From CAJWOS01 sp964502005 (GTDB lineage Bacteria > Myxococcota_A > UBA796 > UBA2385), in assembly GCA_964502005.1 (NCBI GenBank), contig CAZCUX010000023.1, positions 1-64,000 of the forward strand: 64,000 nt of DNA, in the 5' to 3' direction. Positions within the stretch are counted from its first letter, which is position 1; each line of letters opens with the position of its first letter. The notes below the pieces were generated by a model that saw only the letters and a program-made list of their open reading frames with translations, had not been told where the DNA came from and ran no database searches. The position numbers and the translations under genes were made by a program. Shown piece after piece: positions 7,977 to 16,690 of the stretch.

Positions 7977-8620
7977 CGATACAAGCGACACTTGACCTCC
8001 AATCGGAAGTTGCCGGTGGCGCCGTTTTTGCCATCGACCCATACGAGGTGTTTTTCGGGCTTGTCAACCGTTGTGATGACAATCGTGCCGCCGCGGCGCG
8101 AGGTGTCGGCTTCGCACTGGTTGATGTTTGTGTGGCTCGGTGTGGGGCACTTCGCGGGGTTGTCCCAAGTGGCGCTGAAGACGTCGAGGTCGGCGCAGTC
8201 GCTCACGAGGATAATGTCGGCCCAGGTATTTGCGGGCAGCACGAGCGAATACGGCGCTTCGGGGCTCGACCGGTAACCGTGCCGTTCGGGCGTACACTTT
8301 TGGGCCTGGTAGAACTCTTCGTCGAAGTGGCTAAAGCCTGTGTTGGTGTTGCCCATCACAACACTGTCGCAGCGCAGCTCTTCGATGGCACATCCGCGGG
8401 GAGACGGGCTCGGGTAGTCGATGTCGCAGTCTACGGGTTCGGTGTTGTACTCGGGGTCGAGTTCGCGAATCGCCGGCACGACTTTGTTGACCGTGCGCCC
8501 GCAATCGACGGCTCCGCCACACGCGAGCACAATCGGCAAAGCGGTTCCCAGCCAAACAAACGCGAGGGGCAAGCCACGACGTTGTGGGGTGGGGGGAGGG
8601 GTGCGATTCGAGCGGTCCAA
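7973..8620 (-). CDS. Lipoprotein, paralogue A of tandem pair
   Basis: 215 aa from a TTG at 8620 with GGAGG five bases upstream; longer in-frame starts lack such a site. Signal peptide LAFVWLGTALPIVLAC supplies the lipobox cysteine. The mature domain has about ten cysteines in a pattern shared with the next gene and the same ending (VWVDGKNGATGNFRL). First gene of the coupled trio ending in the flippase-like protein. Function unknown. Confidence 0.75.
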   Translation of the reverse strand: MDRSNRTPPPTPQRRGLPLAFVWLGTALPIVLACGGAVDCGRTVNKVVPAIRELDPEYNTEPVDCDIDYPSPSPRGCAIEELRCDSVVMGNTNTGFSHFDEEFYQAQKCTPERHGYRSSPEAPYSLVLPANTWADIILVSDCADLDVFSATWDNPAKCPTPSHTNINQCEADTSRRGGTIVITTVDKPEKHLVWVDGKNGATGNFRLEVKCRLYR

Positions 8621-8739
8621 CGTGACCTCCGGTGCAGCGTGGTGTCCGCGTGTCTTATGCCGTTGGCGACCAGAATGGGCGTCAAAGCTGGAGAGTCTAT
8701 CTGACGAATCCAAGCGCTGGGGGACCAACGTGGTTGGCG

Positions 8740-9228
8740 TCAGGGGGAAGATGTTTGGGCTTGCAAATAGGCCGCGGTGCCACCGACGATGTAGCCACAG
8801 TCTTCAAATCCGCGCCACCGCAAAAAACGTGCTGCGACTTGGGCGTCGGTGTCGCGGTCGGCGACGACCAGCACGCGCACGTTGGCCGGTGGAAGCTCGG
8901 CGAGGCTGATGCCGAGGCTCGCGAGGGGCAAGTGCAGGGCATTGGGGAGGGGGCTGCGGCGCTGGGCCCGCTCGGTGCGAACGTCTACAAACTCGATGGC
9001 CACGCCCCGTTGGCGCGCGCGGCGGATCTCATCGGCCGTCACCGCGAGATCCTCGGGCAAGAAGTCGTCGGGGGTGTCGAACTGGGGAATGTTCTGGCTT
9101 TCCGTTTCGTCACTTTCATCCGACGGGTGGTCGGCGCGCGCAGCGGTGTCCTGGTGGTCCTGAAAAGCACGCGCGGCGCGGGTCAAAACGCGGAACGGCA
9201 GGTTGGCAAGTCGTCGAATCACAAACAC
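8740..9228 (-). CDS. Rhodanese-fold protein lacking catalytic Cys
   Basis: 162 aa, GTG start at 9228. A basic, Pro/Ser/Asp-rich N-terminal 60 residues precede a single rhodanese domain: DEIRRARQRGVAIEFVDVR, then LPNALHLPLASL and ARFLRWRGFEDCGYIVGGTAAY. In active sulfurtransferases the loop after the fourth strand begins with Cys (as in CxxGxRS). Here it reads VLVVADRDTDAQ, with Ala at that point. So it is probably a non-catalytic rhodanese used for binding or regulation. Transcribed away from the caspase-fold gene. Confidence 0.75.
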   Translation of the reverse strand: MFVIRRLANLPFRVLTRAARAFQDHQDTAARADHPSDESDETESQNIPQFDTPDDFLPEDLAVTADEIRRARQRGVAIEFVDVRTERAQRRSPLPNALHLPLASLGISLAELPPANVRVLVVADRDTDAQVAARFLRWRGFEDCGYIVGGTAAYLQAQTSSP

Positions 9229-9561
9229 CTCGCGGGCGGTCGTGGCCCTGTCTTAGCCTATGTTCGGCGGTGCGGGCAGAAAACGGTGCCAACTCGTCTG
9301 GTTCTGACAGTTTGACATCATTGATGACAGTTTGTCACGTGCGGCAGCGGAACGATGGACCGCGCATTCGCTTGCCCGTTTGCCGTATTCGCCATGGATG
9401 CCTGGAACAGGGGATTGCCGTGTTCGTTTCGATATGTGGAAAAGGGGCAGGCACCGATGCAATGGATAAACGAATAGACTGGCTTGGTCGGCTCGCGAAT
9501 TGCCCCAAATGTAGGTAAGTGGCACCATCGGTTCCGCTTGCCGTTGCTCGACGAGGCCCCC
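9229..9561. promoter_or_regulatory. Divergent intergenic region with direct repeats
   Basis: 333 bases between divergent genes. TGACAGTTTG occurs at 9305-9314 and 9325-9334, starts spaced 20 bases (about two helical turns), separated by a short palindromic core (ATCATTGAT). This looks like an operator for a dimeric regulator. No gene is supported here. Confidence 0.4.
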
Positions 9562-11370
9562 GTGACCCCAAAGAAGACAAACCCGATTGCCGCGCGCGCT
9601 TGGATAACTCTGGCCGCAGCGACGCTCTTTTCTGCGGCGCCTGCTCTCGCAGCAGAGCCACCGGCGGTAGAGCCGCCGATTGCCAGCGGGGAGGTTTCGA
9701 GTCGCGATATTGCTGTCGTCATCGGCAACGAGGCGTACCACGGCTTGCCCCAGGCCCAATGGGCAGCGGTCGACGCGCGTTCGTTCCGCGATTGGCTGAC
9801 CACCGCCCGCGGCGTCTCGCCGTATCGCACCACCTACCTCGAAAACGTCGACCGAAAGACCATAGACAAGTACGTCAAAAAGCTTAGGCGAAAAGTCAAG
9901 AAAGATGGCACGGTCTGGATTTATTTTTCCGGTCACGGCGTCACGCTTCCCGATGGCCGTCGCGCGCTGATTCCGATTGACGCGACCGGCGCATCGGTCG
10001 CAGCGGAGGCCATGCCGCTCGAGAGTCTTTATGCGGACTTTTTGGACAACAAGCAGGTACGGCGGGTGGTCGTGGTGGTCGACGCGGGCTTTGGTACGCG
10101 TAGCCGCGATGGATTTGAGTTGTTGCCGGGAACAACGGCCGTGACGCCGGGTCCGATGCCCGCCAGCGACCCCCGCTTGGTGGTTTGGGTGGCCGACGAG
10201 GGACTGGGGCCCAACCAAGTGTATCCAGCGGTCAAGCACGGCTTGTTTACGTGGACGGTGCTCGGCGGCCTGCGTGGATGGGCAGATGGCGTGGTAGGCG
10301 AAAAGGACGGCAAGGTCTCGCTCTACGAGGCGCAGGTGTTCGCGTCGGACGCCATCGCGATGCTGGGGCGGGTCGGAATGCCGTCGATTGACGCAAGACC
10401 CGCCGTGCAGGACATCCCGATGGCCCAAGGCGCTGGCCTAGAAGCGTTTCCGGGCGCCGATTTGTTTGAGGCCCTCGCCGACGAGGACGCGCGGGTCCGC
10501 TTTCAAGCCCACGAAGACCGCGTGCGCTCCGATGCCGAAGCGTTCTGGCAGGACACGCTGGCGATGGTGAAAGGAGGCGGGCCCCAAGGGCGTGCGGCCT
10601 TGGAGGCATATATTTCCGAGTTCCAGGCAGCGACGGTGAAGGTCGAGCGGCGGGTGTATTTGCCACAAGTCTCCGATGCCCGGCGGATGCTCGATGCGTA
10701 TAGCGAGTCCGCGCCTCCGCCGCCTCCGCCGGTCACGCGCACGGATGGGGGAGCGGCGCCCGTCGCGTCGGCAAGCTGCGACGACCTCGTGGCGTTGGAA
10801 GCGAGCGCGATGCTGGGCGAGTTGGGTGCGGGCGCGATTGCTTGTTTGGAGCGCCGGATTGTGTCGGAGCGGATTCAGACGACGCGCAACAAGATTTCGC
10901 GCTTGTTGATTGTGGATGCCGAATCGCGCAAAGACCTCGCCGAGTGGGAGCGGTTTGTGCAGCGGCATCTCGAAGACATCGACCGCTCCGACCCCGACTT
11001 GTGCATGCGCTATGCCGTGCATTTGCATAAGAGCGGTGGGGTTGACCTTGCCGAAGATGCAATCCGTTGGTCGGGCTATGCGTTGGAAAACAAGCACGTT
11101 TGGGAGACCAAGGACTACGTGAAGAAAGTGAGCGGCCTCCATCGCTTGCGGGCAGAGGCAGCACACCGCTTGTGGGTTGACGCGGAGCGCATTTACGCGA
11201 GCGAACCCAATCCAGAAACCGACCGCATGACCCGTGAATACCGGGGTATGGCCAAGAGTTATAGCCGCGAGTGGCTCGACTTTGTTCGTGCAGCGGGCTT
11301 AGAAACGGAGAGGGCCTACCAAATGTGTTTGACGGCCTCGGGGGCCGAGATGTTTTGCGCGGCCGAATAA
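9562..11370 (+). CDS. Secreted caspase-fold protein without catalytic Cys
   Basis: 602 aa from the GTG at 9562, chosen because it opens a clean signal peptide (ITLAAATLFSAAPALAAE). Residues about 50-290 form a peptidase C14/caspase p20-like domain: RDIAVVIGNEAYHG, then WIYFSGHGVTLPDGRRALIPIDA with the catalytic His at 125. The strand where active members read DAC reads VVVVVDAGFGT, so the nucleophile position (176) is Gly. The rest is largely helical with a proline linker (APPPPPPV) near 385. A pseudo-peptidase is expected, perhaps a binding or scaffold protein in the periplasm. Twelve bases separate it from the FAD oxidoreductase gene, so they are probably co-transcribed. Confidence 0.8.
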   Translation: MTPKKTNPIAARAWITLAAATLFSAAPALAAEPPAVEPPIASGEVSSRDIAVVIGNEAYHGLPQAQWAAVDARSFRDWLTTARGVSPYRTTYLENVDRKTIDKYVKKLRRKVKKDGTVWIYFSGHGVTLPDGRRALIPIDATGASVAAEAMPLESLYADFLDNKQVRRVVVVVDAGFGTRSRDGFELLPGTTAVTPGPMPASDPRLVVWVADEGLGPNQVYPAVKHGLFTWTVLGGLRGWADGVVGEKDGKVSLYEAQVFASDAIAMLGRVGMPSIDARPAVQDIPMAQGAGLEAFPGADLFEALADEDARVRFQAHEDRVRSDAEAFWQDTLAMVKGGGPQGRAALEAYISEFQAATVKVERRVYLPQVSDARRMLDAYSESAPPPPPPVTRTDGGAAPVASASCDDLVALEASAMLGELGAGAIACLERRIVSERIQTTRNKISRLLIVDAESRKDLAEWERFVQRHLEDIDRSDPDLCMRYAVHLHKSGGVDLAEDAIRWSGYALENKHVWETKDYVKKVSGLHRLRAEAAHRLWVDAERIYASEPNPETDRMTREYRGMAKSYSREWLDFVRAAGLETERAYQMCLTASGAEMFCAAE

Positions 11371-11381
11371 AGGAGACGCTC

Positions 11382-12539
11382 GTGGACGACATCCTCGTAC
11401 CGTCGCTGACGGAAGTGGTGGTAGTCGGCGCGGGGCTGGCGGGTTGTGCCGTCGCGTGCTTGTTGGCGGAAGCCGGGGCACAGGTCGTGGTCCTAGATGC
11501 CCATTCCGCGGTGGGGAGGGGCTGGAGCGGCGCGTGCCATGGCGTCGCGGGCATTGGCTACGCCGACCATCCTGTGCGTTTGGTGCATAGCTTGGGCGAC
11601 GAAACGGCGCGCGCGTTGGTGGGCGCGACCATCGAAAACCTTGCCGACCTCGACGAATGGGGCCTGTTTTCGCGAAAGGGTGCGCTCACGGCGGCGTTGG
11701 GTGCGGTCGAAGAGCCGGAAATAGAAGCGACCATCGAGATTTTGGAGCGATGGGGCTCGCCTGTGCAGGCGCTTTCGGCGTCGGAGGTGCGCGACCGTTT
11801 GGGTGGAACGTCGTTTGGTCCGGGCTTTTTGGACCCCCGGAGTGGTGCCGTGGACCCCCCCGCTGCGGTGCTGGCGGTTGCCGCCCGTGCAAAGGCCGCT
11901 GGGGTCACGTTTCTGATGAACGCTATCGTGCATGGCAGCCGTGACGCGGGCCTAGAGACAGAAGTTTTCGGCGAAATGAATGGCCATTCATTTTGTATTC
12001 GCACCGACGTTGTAGTCATGTGTGGAGGCGTCGACTCGGGACGCATTGAGCCGTTTCTCGCCGACAAGCTGTATCCAGTGCGGTTTCAGATGCAGCACTT
12101 GGCGGGCGCGGACGCCACAGGGGTACCGCCGCTTTCGGCCCAGCTCTCGTATTTGCAGATGGCGCCGCGGCCGTCGGGCGAGCTTGTGTTGGGTGGCTGC
12201 CGATGGGCCACACCTACATTAGAAGTAGGCGAAAGGGACGCGACGCAACTTTCGCCGGCGGTCGACGCGCGCTTGACCCAAGTTCGGTCGGGTGCGCTCG
12301 GGGGCATCTTGGGCGACGCGGTTGTTGTGGGCCGGTCTGCGGGCATCATGGCGTTTTCGTGTGACGGCCTGCCTATCGTCGGGCCCGTACCAGGGCGCGT
12401 GCAGCACATCGTATGTACGGGCTGGAATGGCCGGCCGTGGAGCCACGCGCTGCGCGCCGCGCGGGCCATCCGCGATGGCTTGGTGCATGGCCGCAGCGAA
12501 GGGTACCCCTCGATTCTGTCGCCCCAGCGCTTCGTCTGA
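11382..12539 (+). CDS. FAD-dependent oxidoreductase (DAO family)
   Basis: 385 aa from a GTG at 11382 preceded by AGGAG. The N-terminus has the dinucleotide-binding motif VVVVGAGLAGCAVACLLAE followed by an acidic strand end (VVVLDA), and the C-terminus has the second FAD segment GLPIVGPVPGRVQHIVCTGWNG. This is the layout of the DAO / glycine oxidase / D-amino-acid dehydrogenase family (PF01266). Substrate cannot be read from sequence. It follows the caspase-fold gene closely and converges with the radical SAM gene 27 bases away. Confidence 0.8.
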   Translation: MDDILVPSLTEVVVVGAGLAGCAVACLLAEAGAQVVVLDAHSAVGRGWSGACHGVAGIGYADHPVRLVHSLGDETARALVGATIENLADLDEWGLFSRKGALTAALGAVEEPEIEATIEILERWGSPVQALSASEVRDRLGGTSFGPGFLDPRSGAVDPPAAVLAVAARAKAAGVTFLMNAIVHGSRDAGLETEVFGEMNGHSFCIRTDVVVMCGGVDSGRIEPFLADKLYPVRFQMQHLAGADATGVPPLSAQLSYLQMAPRPSGELVLGGCRWATPTLEVGERDATQLSPAVDARLTQVRSGALGGILGDAVVVGRSAGIMAFSCDGLPIVGPVPGRVQHIVCTGWNGRPWSHALRAARAIRDGLVHGRSEGYPSILSPQRFV

Positions 12540-12566
12540 GGATGCGGGGGGCGGGAGCGCCTCGTC

Positions 12567-14165
12567 TCAGGTGGTGATGAGGCGGTCCATCGAGAGCCAG
12601 CGGCGCATGAGCGTTTTCGTCATCTCCCCGTTGACCGCCATTTGGCCAGCGAGGGAGCCCATCTTGACCAAGTTGGTGGCGTTGGCCATTTGGATAAGGG
12701 GCCAAGGGTGCTGCTTGAGGGTGTCGGAGCGGGACAGCATGCGCAGCAATGTGCGCGGCACAAACTGCTTGGACAACATTTGCGTCAATGCAATGTAGAA
12801 AGTATCTTCGACGGGGCGCGGATAGCTCAGGTTGACGCGGTGCTGGTAAAACACGCGGGTGTTGTCTTGGCCATCGATGTCGTATTGGGAAATCAAGCCG
12901 TTTTCGAGGAGCTTTTTATTGAGCTCGGACCCCGGAAAGACCGTCATGCTGAACAAGTAGAGGTCGTAGGGGTGCGGGAACTGGCTAATCATCTCAAAGA
13001 GCGCCCGTTTGTCTTCTTCGGTAGAGACGGGGTCGTCGAAGATGAGTTGGAAGTGGGGCTTGATGCCAAGGTTATGGAAGAGATTGGCGATGTCGACGAT
13101 GGACTGGTTTTTGACGCGACGGTCGTAGAGGTGGCCGGTGACCCGCTCCGAGGACTGAATGCCCATATAGACGCCCGTAAGGCCGGCGTCCCGAAGGCGG
13201 GTCATCCGCTCCTCTTCCACGAGCTTCGGCTCGATGAAAACTTCGAAGGGCAGGCCTACCTCGCGAGGGAAGCGCTCGCAGAAATCGTCGAGCCAGCTTT
13301 GCTGGAAGTTGAAGACCTCATCGTCGAAGCGAATGCGCTTGAAGTTCCAGTGCGCGCGTGCGGCGCGGATTTCTTCCACCATCGAGGCGGGGGACCGGAC
13401 GCGGAACCACTTTTGACCGGGATAAATGTCTTTTTTGTAAGTGGAGTTATAGCAGTAGCTACACTTATAGATACATCCGCGGCTTCCCATCATTTGAAAG
13501 ACGGGGTCACCGTGCATGGGGTCGCCCTGAAGATAGCGCCCGCCGGTAATGAAGTACTTGTGGTCGTGTGTGGTATAATCGCGGAACTCGAGGGCATCGA
13601 GGTCGCCGACCAAGGGGCGTAGGCCGTTGCGGATGACGCGGTCGGGGTCTCCTATGTGGGTGGAGAACCAGACATTTTCCGTACCCAGCAGCTCGGGGTT
13701 GCGGTCGCGAAGGCGGTCGGCGAGGTCGGTGAGCGCGAGCTCGCCTTCGCCGCTGAGGGTGAGGTCGGCGATTCCTGCGCTCTCATCGGGCTTTAGGGTG
13801 GGGTGCATGCCCCCCCACAGCACGGGAATCTCGAGTTCGTCCTGTATGTAGCGCGTAAGAACTTCGGCTTGATGGGCATAAGCGCTTGCGCGTATCGAGA
13901 TGCACACCAAGTTCAGCTCTTCCCGCCGAATGACCCGCGCGAGGGCGTCGAGGTCTTCGGGGGAGGCGGGGTCGAGGTGATTGCTGACCCAGTCTTTGAA
14001 ATACAGCTCGACGGTGTGGTGTCCCGCGGCGCGCAGGTGCGCGGCCAGGATTCGTACCGCGTTGTTTTCGACGTCCCATGTAGAGACGATACCCACGCGG
14101 ACGCCATCACGAGGCGCACGGGAGGTGAGCTTTTCTAGACGGTGGTTGGCGGAGTGCTGGTTCAT
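12567..14165 (-). CDS. B12-binding radical SAM protein
   Basis: 532 aa. Residues about 20-155 form a cobalamin-binding-like Rossmann domain (VGIVSTWDVENNAVRILAAHL, then IPVLWGGMHPTLKPDE, as in B12-binding radical SAM enzymes). The radical SAM core follows with the 4Fe-4S motif CxxxCxxC at C231, C235 and C238 (SRGCIYKCSYC). Downstream the core continues with IRFDDEVFNF, VFIEPKLV, GVYMGIQSS and HFQLIFDDP. The family methylates or rearranges diverse substrates (lipids, hopanoids, natural products); the substrate here is unknown. A single-gene unit with a possibly regulated promoter in the 436-base upstream gap. Confidence 0.85.
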   Translation of the reverse strand: MNQHSANHRLEKLTSRAPRDGVRVGIVSTWDVENNAVRILAAHLRAAGHHTVELYFKDWVSNHLDPASPEDLDALARVIRREELNLVCISIRASAYAHQAEVLTRYIQDELEIPVLWGGMHPTLKPDESAGIADLTLSGEGELALTDLADRLRDRNPELLGTENVWFSTHIGDPDRVIRNGLRPLVGDLDALEFRDYTTHDHKYFITGGRYLQGDPMHGDPVFQMMGSRGCIYKCSYCYNSTYKKDIYPGQKWFRVRSPASMVEEIRAARAHWNFKRIRFDDEVFNFQQSWLDDFCERFPREVGLPFEVFIEPKLVEEERMTRLRDAGLTGVYMGIQSSERVTGHLYDRRVKNQSIVDIANLFHNLGIKPHFQLIFDDPVSTEEDKRALFEMISQFPHPYDLYLFSMTVFPGSELNKKLLENGLISQYDIDGQDNTRVFYQHRVNLSYPRPVEDTFYIALTQMLSKQFVPRTLLRMLSRSDTLKQHPWPLIQMANATNLVKMGSLAGQMAVNGEMTKTLMRRWLSMDRLITT

Positions 14166-14601
14166 GGCGCCTCGGTGGGGGACAAACGCCCGCTTTGGGT
14201 ATCATACCCTCATCGAACCGATGTGCGAGTCGAATCGCGACGGTCGGGCAAATGTGAGTGAAACAGGTTCTCCCGTAGAGAATGTTTCACGACTTGTCGA
14301 AAAAACCGAGAGTGAAACACGGCACGTTAGCGCATCTCGACGCCGCGTTGCGTTTGGCGCACATCGGTAGGGGAAGGGTGAAATGACGTGGACGGAGTGG
14401 TGGATGCACCTCTGTGCCATTTCGCTACGTGCAACGCTCGTTAGAATTTCGCGAGAATGTCCTTAGACACGGAATCCTGGCGAGAGCGTGTTTCATGCCT
14501 GTAAGATAGCTGACTGGCCCGTTTGGGTTGGTGTCTCGTCACTTTTTGTCGCAGTGGAACAAAGAACGAACCGGAAAAAATGAAACTGGTAGTATCGAAC
14601 A
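14166..14601. promoter_or_regulatory. Divergent promoter region with GTGAAACA octamers
   Basis: The octamer GTGAAACA occurs at 14258-14265 and 14312-14319, and its exact complement TGTTTCAC at 14283-14290. A near copy, TGTTTCAT, lies at 14489-14496. The alternation of orientations gives two overlapping inverted repeats about 90 bases upstream of the radical SAM gene and 280 bases upstream of the divergent gene at 14602. This suggests an operator. The region is less GC-rich than the coding DNA around it and holds no supported gene. Confidence 0.45.
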
Positions 14602-15330
14602 ATGCACGGTGAACAGCAACTTCGATTTCTTTTCGGTCTGATTCCCGACGGACGTTTGTTTCGTCGTTGGTGCGAGCGCACCGGAATTGACTCGCTTCAG
14701 CAGTTTCTTGAGGTCGACCTCTCGGATGCACCAGAGTCACTCGCGGGCACGTGGAAACACATTCAGGCCGCGATTCGGGAAGCAGACCGCGTCAGTCGGC
14801 AAGATGGCGTCACAGCGGGTCGTGCGGCACTCGACAAACTTTTGCGGAAGCCCCCCTCGCGGCTTCGGGCAGATCCTATGGCGTTGGTTCGATTGACCCC
14901 CGTCGAGCGGGTAGAAGCCCGGCGCACACGCAAGCTGTCCGCAAGGGAAGCCTTGGTGCAGCTCGGCGGTGTCGCCGGCGCGCGTGCGGTGGCAGAGCTT
15001 CTTACGCAATCGGGTGGCCAGGAGGTCACCGTTCGGCAGGTGCGGGACCGTTTTCGCAATACGGGAGGCACGGTCCGAAAGCTCGGTGCTGGCTACTTTG
15101 CTACGCGCCAGAAGCGCCTCCCGCCCGTGTTGCATTGGGTGGAAGCCCGTCTCAACGAAAAGGGGCAAGAGCCCCTCAATGACCTTGTGGCAGCAATCCT
15201 CGAAGCGTATCCGCAAGGGGATGAAAGAGCCATCTACGCCTGGATTCACCAGCAGCCAGGTGTACTCAATGTTCGCGATAATGTGGTTTATTTCGTAGAA
15301 GGTGCAAAGGTGGTGGTCGAGGAGTATTGA
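14602..15330 (+). CDS. Uncharacterised, possible winged-helix protein
   Basis: 242 aa, rich in Arg, Gln and Leu, no signal peptide. The middle (SAREALVQLGGVAGARAVAELL) looks like a short helical repeat or HTH-containing segment. The C-terminus (PLNDLVAAILEAYPQGDERAIYAWIHQQPGVLNVRDNVVYFVEG) resembles winged-helix domains such as HARE-HTH, in which a helix pair is followed by a beta wing, but this is only a structural impression. Divergent from the radical SAM gene across an octamer-rich region, so a regulatory role is plausible. Confidence 0.6.
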   Translation: MHGEQQLRFLFGLIPDGRLFRRWCERTGIDSLQQFLEVDLSDAPESLAGTWKHIQAAIREADRVSRQDGVTAGRAALDKLLRKPPSRLRADPMALVRLTPVERVEARRTRKLSAREALVQLGGVAGARAVAELLTQSGGQEVTVRQVRDRFRNTGGTVRKLGAGYFATRQKRLPPVLHWVEARLNEKGQEPLNDLVAAILEAYPQGDERAIYAWIHQQPGVLNVRDNVVYFVEGAKVVVEEY

Positions 15331-15587
15331 CCCCCGATCGTGAACACCGCGAAGGGTGCGTTCCGAACAATTGTCCGGTATGGTTGTTGTGCGGACCTGG
15401 GCGGGCCCCGGGGTGGACGGCGGGACACGGACAGGTGTCTCGCCGTCCTCCGCATCCCCTCGGCCTTGCTATCTCTCGCGACCTTATGTACTCGCAGCCC
15501 CGATGACAAAATGCGCGCCGATTGCTGGACAGTGGGGCAGCGTTGCGTGGGCGACGGTCGTTGCGTCCGTCGAAGAGGAAGTGGTCC

Positions 15588-15842
15588 TTGAGCATCAACC
15601 TCCCCGACATTGTCGACCGGTTGTTGACGCGTTTGGTATCGGCGTCCTTGTTGGAGCTGGAGCCCGGCGCTTCGATTGAGCTGCTGTCGGACGAAGTCGT
15701 CGATGCCATGCGCAATCGCCGTGGACCCGCGCAGTTTGGCGCGTTGGTTTCTAAGGTACTGGTAGGAAGCCCGCTGGTTGTAGAACTTTATGCCGATGAT
15801 GCGGAAATCGCGCGGCTTTTGGTCGATATCGACGACCCGTGA
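15588..15842 (+). CDS. Small acidic protein
   Basis: 84 aa from a TTG at 15588 with a weak AGAGGA upstream; an in-frame start at 15522 is possible. It reads INLPDIVDRLLTRLVSASLL then LLVDIDDP at the end: amphipathic and acidic, with no signal peptide. No family recognised. It converges with the RmlD-like gene 17 bases away. Regular codon use and the absence of a better frame support it as a gene. The 257 bases before it (15331-15587) hold nothing else that I recognise. Confidence 0.5.
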   Translation: MSINLPDIVDRLLTRLVSASLLELEPGASIELLSDEVVDAMRNRRGPAQFGALVSKVLVGSPLVVELYADDAEIARLLVDIDDP

Positions 15843-15859
15843 GCCTAAGGCGCCTGTGG

Positions 15860-16690
15860 TCAACCCGTTGCAGCGCGCGTGGGTTCGGCCAGTGCTTGTT
15901 TCCAATGGGGAAATGCGAAGCCGAGTAAGGCCTCGGTGCGTTTGACGTCCAAGCAGCTGCGGGCGGGGCGGGGCGGTCCAGGAAGGTCTGCGCGGAGAAC
16001 GGGGTGCCATACGGGCGAGACGCCTTGGCTGCGCGCTGCATGGCACACCCAATCCACGGGCGTTGCTTCGCCGCGGGGCGCGACGTGCAGTACCGGCGGG
16101 AGCATGGGGTGCCGCGCCAACGAGACAAGCTGGGTGGCGAGCCACGGGGCTGGCGTGGGGATGCCCGTTTGGTCGACGACCAGGCCGACCGATTGCTGGG
16201 CGGCCATCTGCGCGACGGCGCGGTTGACGAACGCGGTCCCTTCGTTAGAAAACACCCACTGAATACGCACCACATGGGCATGATGGGCGAGCGCGGACAG
16301 CTCGCCGCCAAGTTTGGAGCGGGCGTAGACGGAAAGCGGCGCGTAGGGTGCGTCGATGGGCAGCGTGGCGCCTGGTGTGTCGGGGCCACCCAGCACATAG
16401 TCGGTGGACAAGTGCAGCAGGCGGATGCCGAACGATGCGCAGGTCGCGCCCAGAATGTCCACTGCTGCTGCGTTATCGCGCCAAGCGCGTTGGGGGTCCC
16501 GGGTGCAACCGTTGACATCCGCGTAGGCCGCCGCGTTGATGACGCACGTGGGGCGAACTGCTTCGAATGTGCGGGCAAGGGCGGTGGCGTCGCAAATGTC
16601 GAGGTCCTGGCGGCGGAGGGCGACGACGTTTGTTTGGCGCCCAAGATGGCGGCCCACCAAGCCCGCTCCACCGGTGACGAGGATGGTCAT
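15860..16690 (-). CDS. RmlD-like dTDP-4-dehydrorhamnose reductase family
   Basis: 276 aa from the ATG at 16690. Extended short-chain dehydrogenase of the RmlD substrate-binding family: nucleotide-binding TGGAGLVGRHL at the N-terminus, CVINAAAYADVNGCTRDPQRAWRDNA, LHLSTDYVLGG, and the catalytic YARSK (Tyr and Lys). In the classic pathway RmlD reduces dTDP-4-keto-rhamnose to dTDP-rhamnose; rmlA, rmlB and rmlC are not nearby, so the exact sugar is uncertain. Its ATG overlaps the stop of the upstream membrane-protein gene. Confidence 0.8.
   Translation of the reverse strand: MTILVTGGAGLVGRHLGRQTNVVALRRQDLDICDATALARTFEAVRPTCVINAAAYADVNGCTRDPQRAWRDNAAAVDILGATCASFGIRLLHLSTDYVLGGPDTPGATLPIDAPYAPLSVYARSKLGGELSALAHHAHVVRIQWVFSNEGTAFVNRAVAQMAAQQSVGLVVDQTGIPTPAPWLATQLVSLARHPMLPPVLHVAPRGEATPVDWVCHAARSQGVSPVWHPVLRADLPGPPRPARSCLDVKRTEALLGFAFPHWKQALAEPTRAATG

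Noticed and set aside
15288..16145. 285-codon minus-strand frame overlapping rmlD-like gene and the 84-aa gene
   Set aside because: Pro/Arg-rich translation without motif; overlaps better-supported frames.
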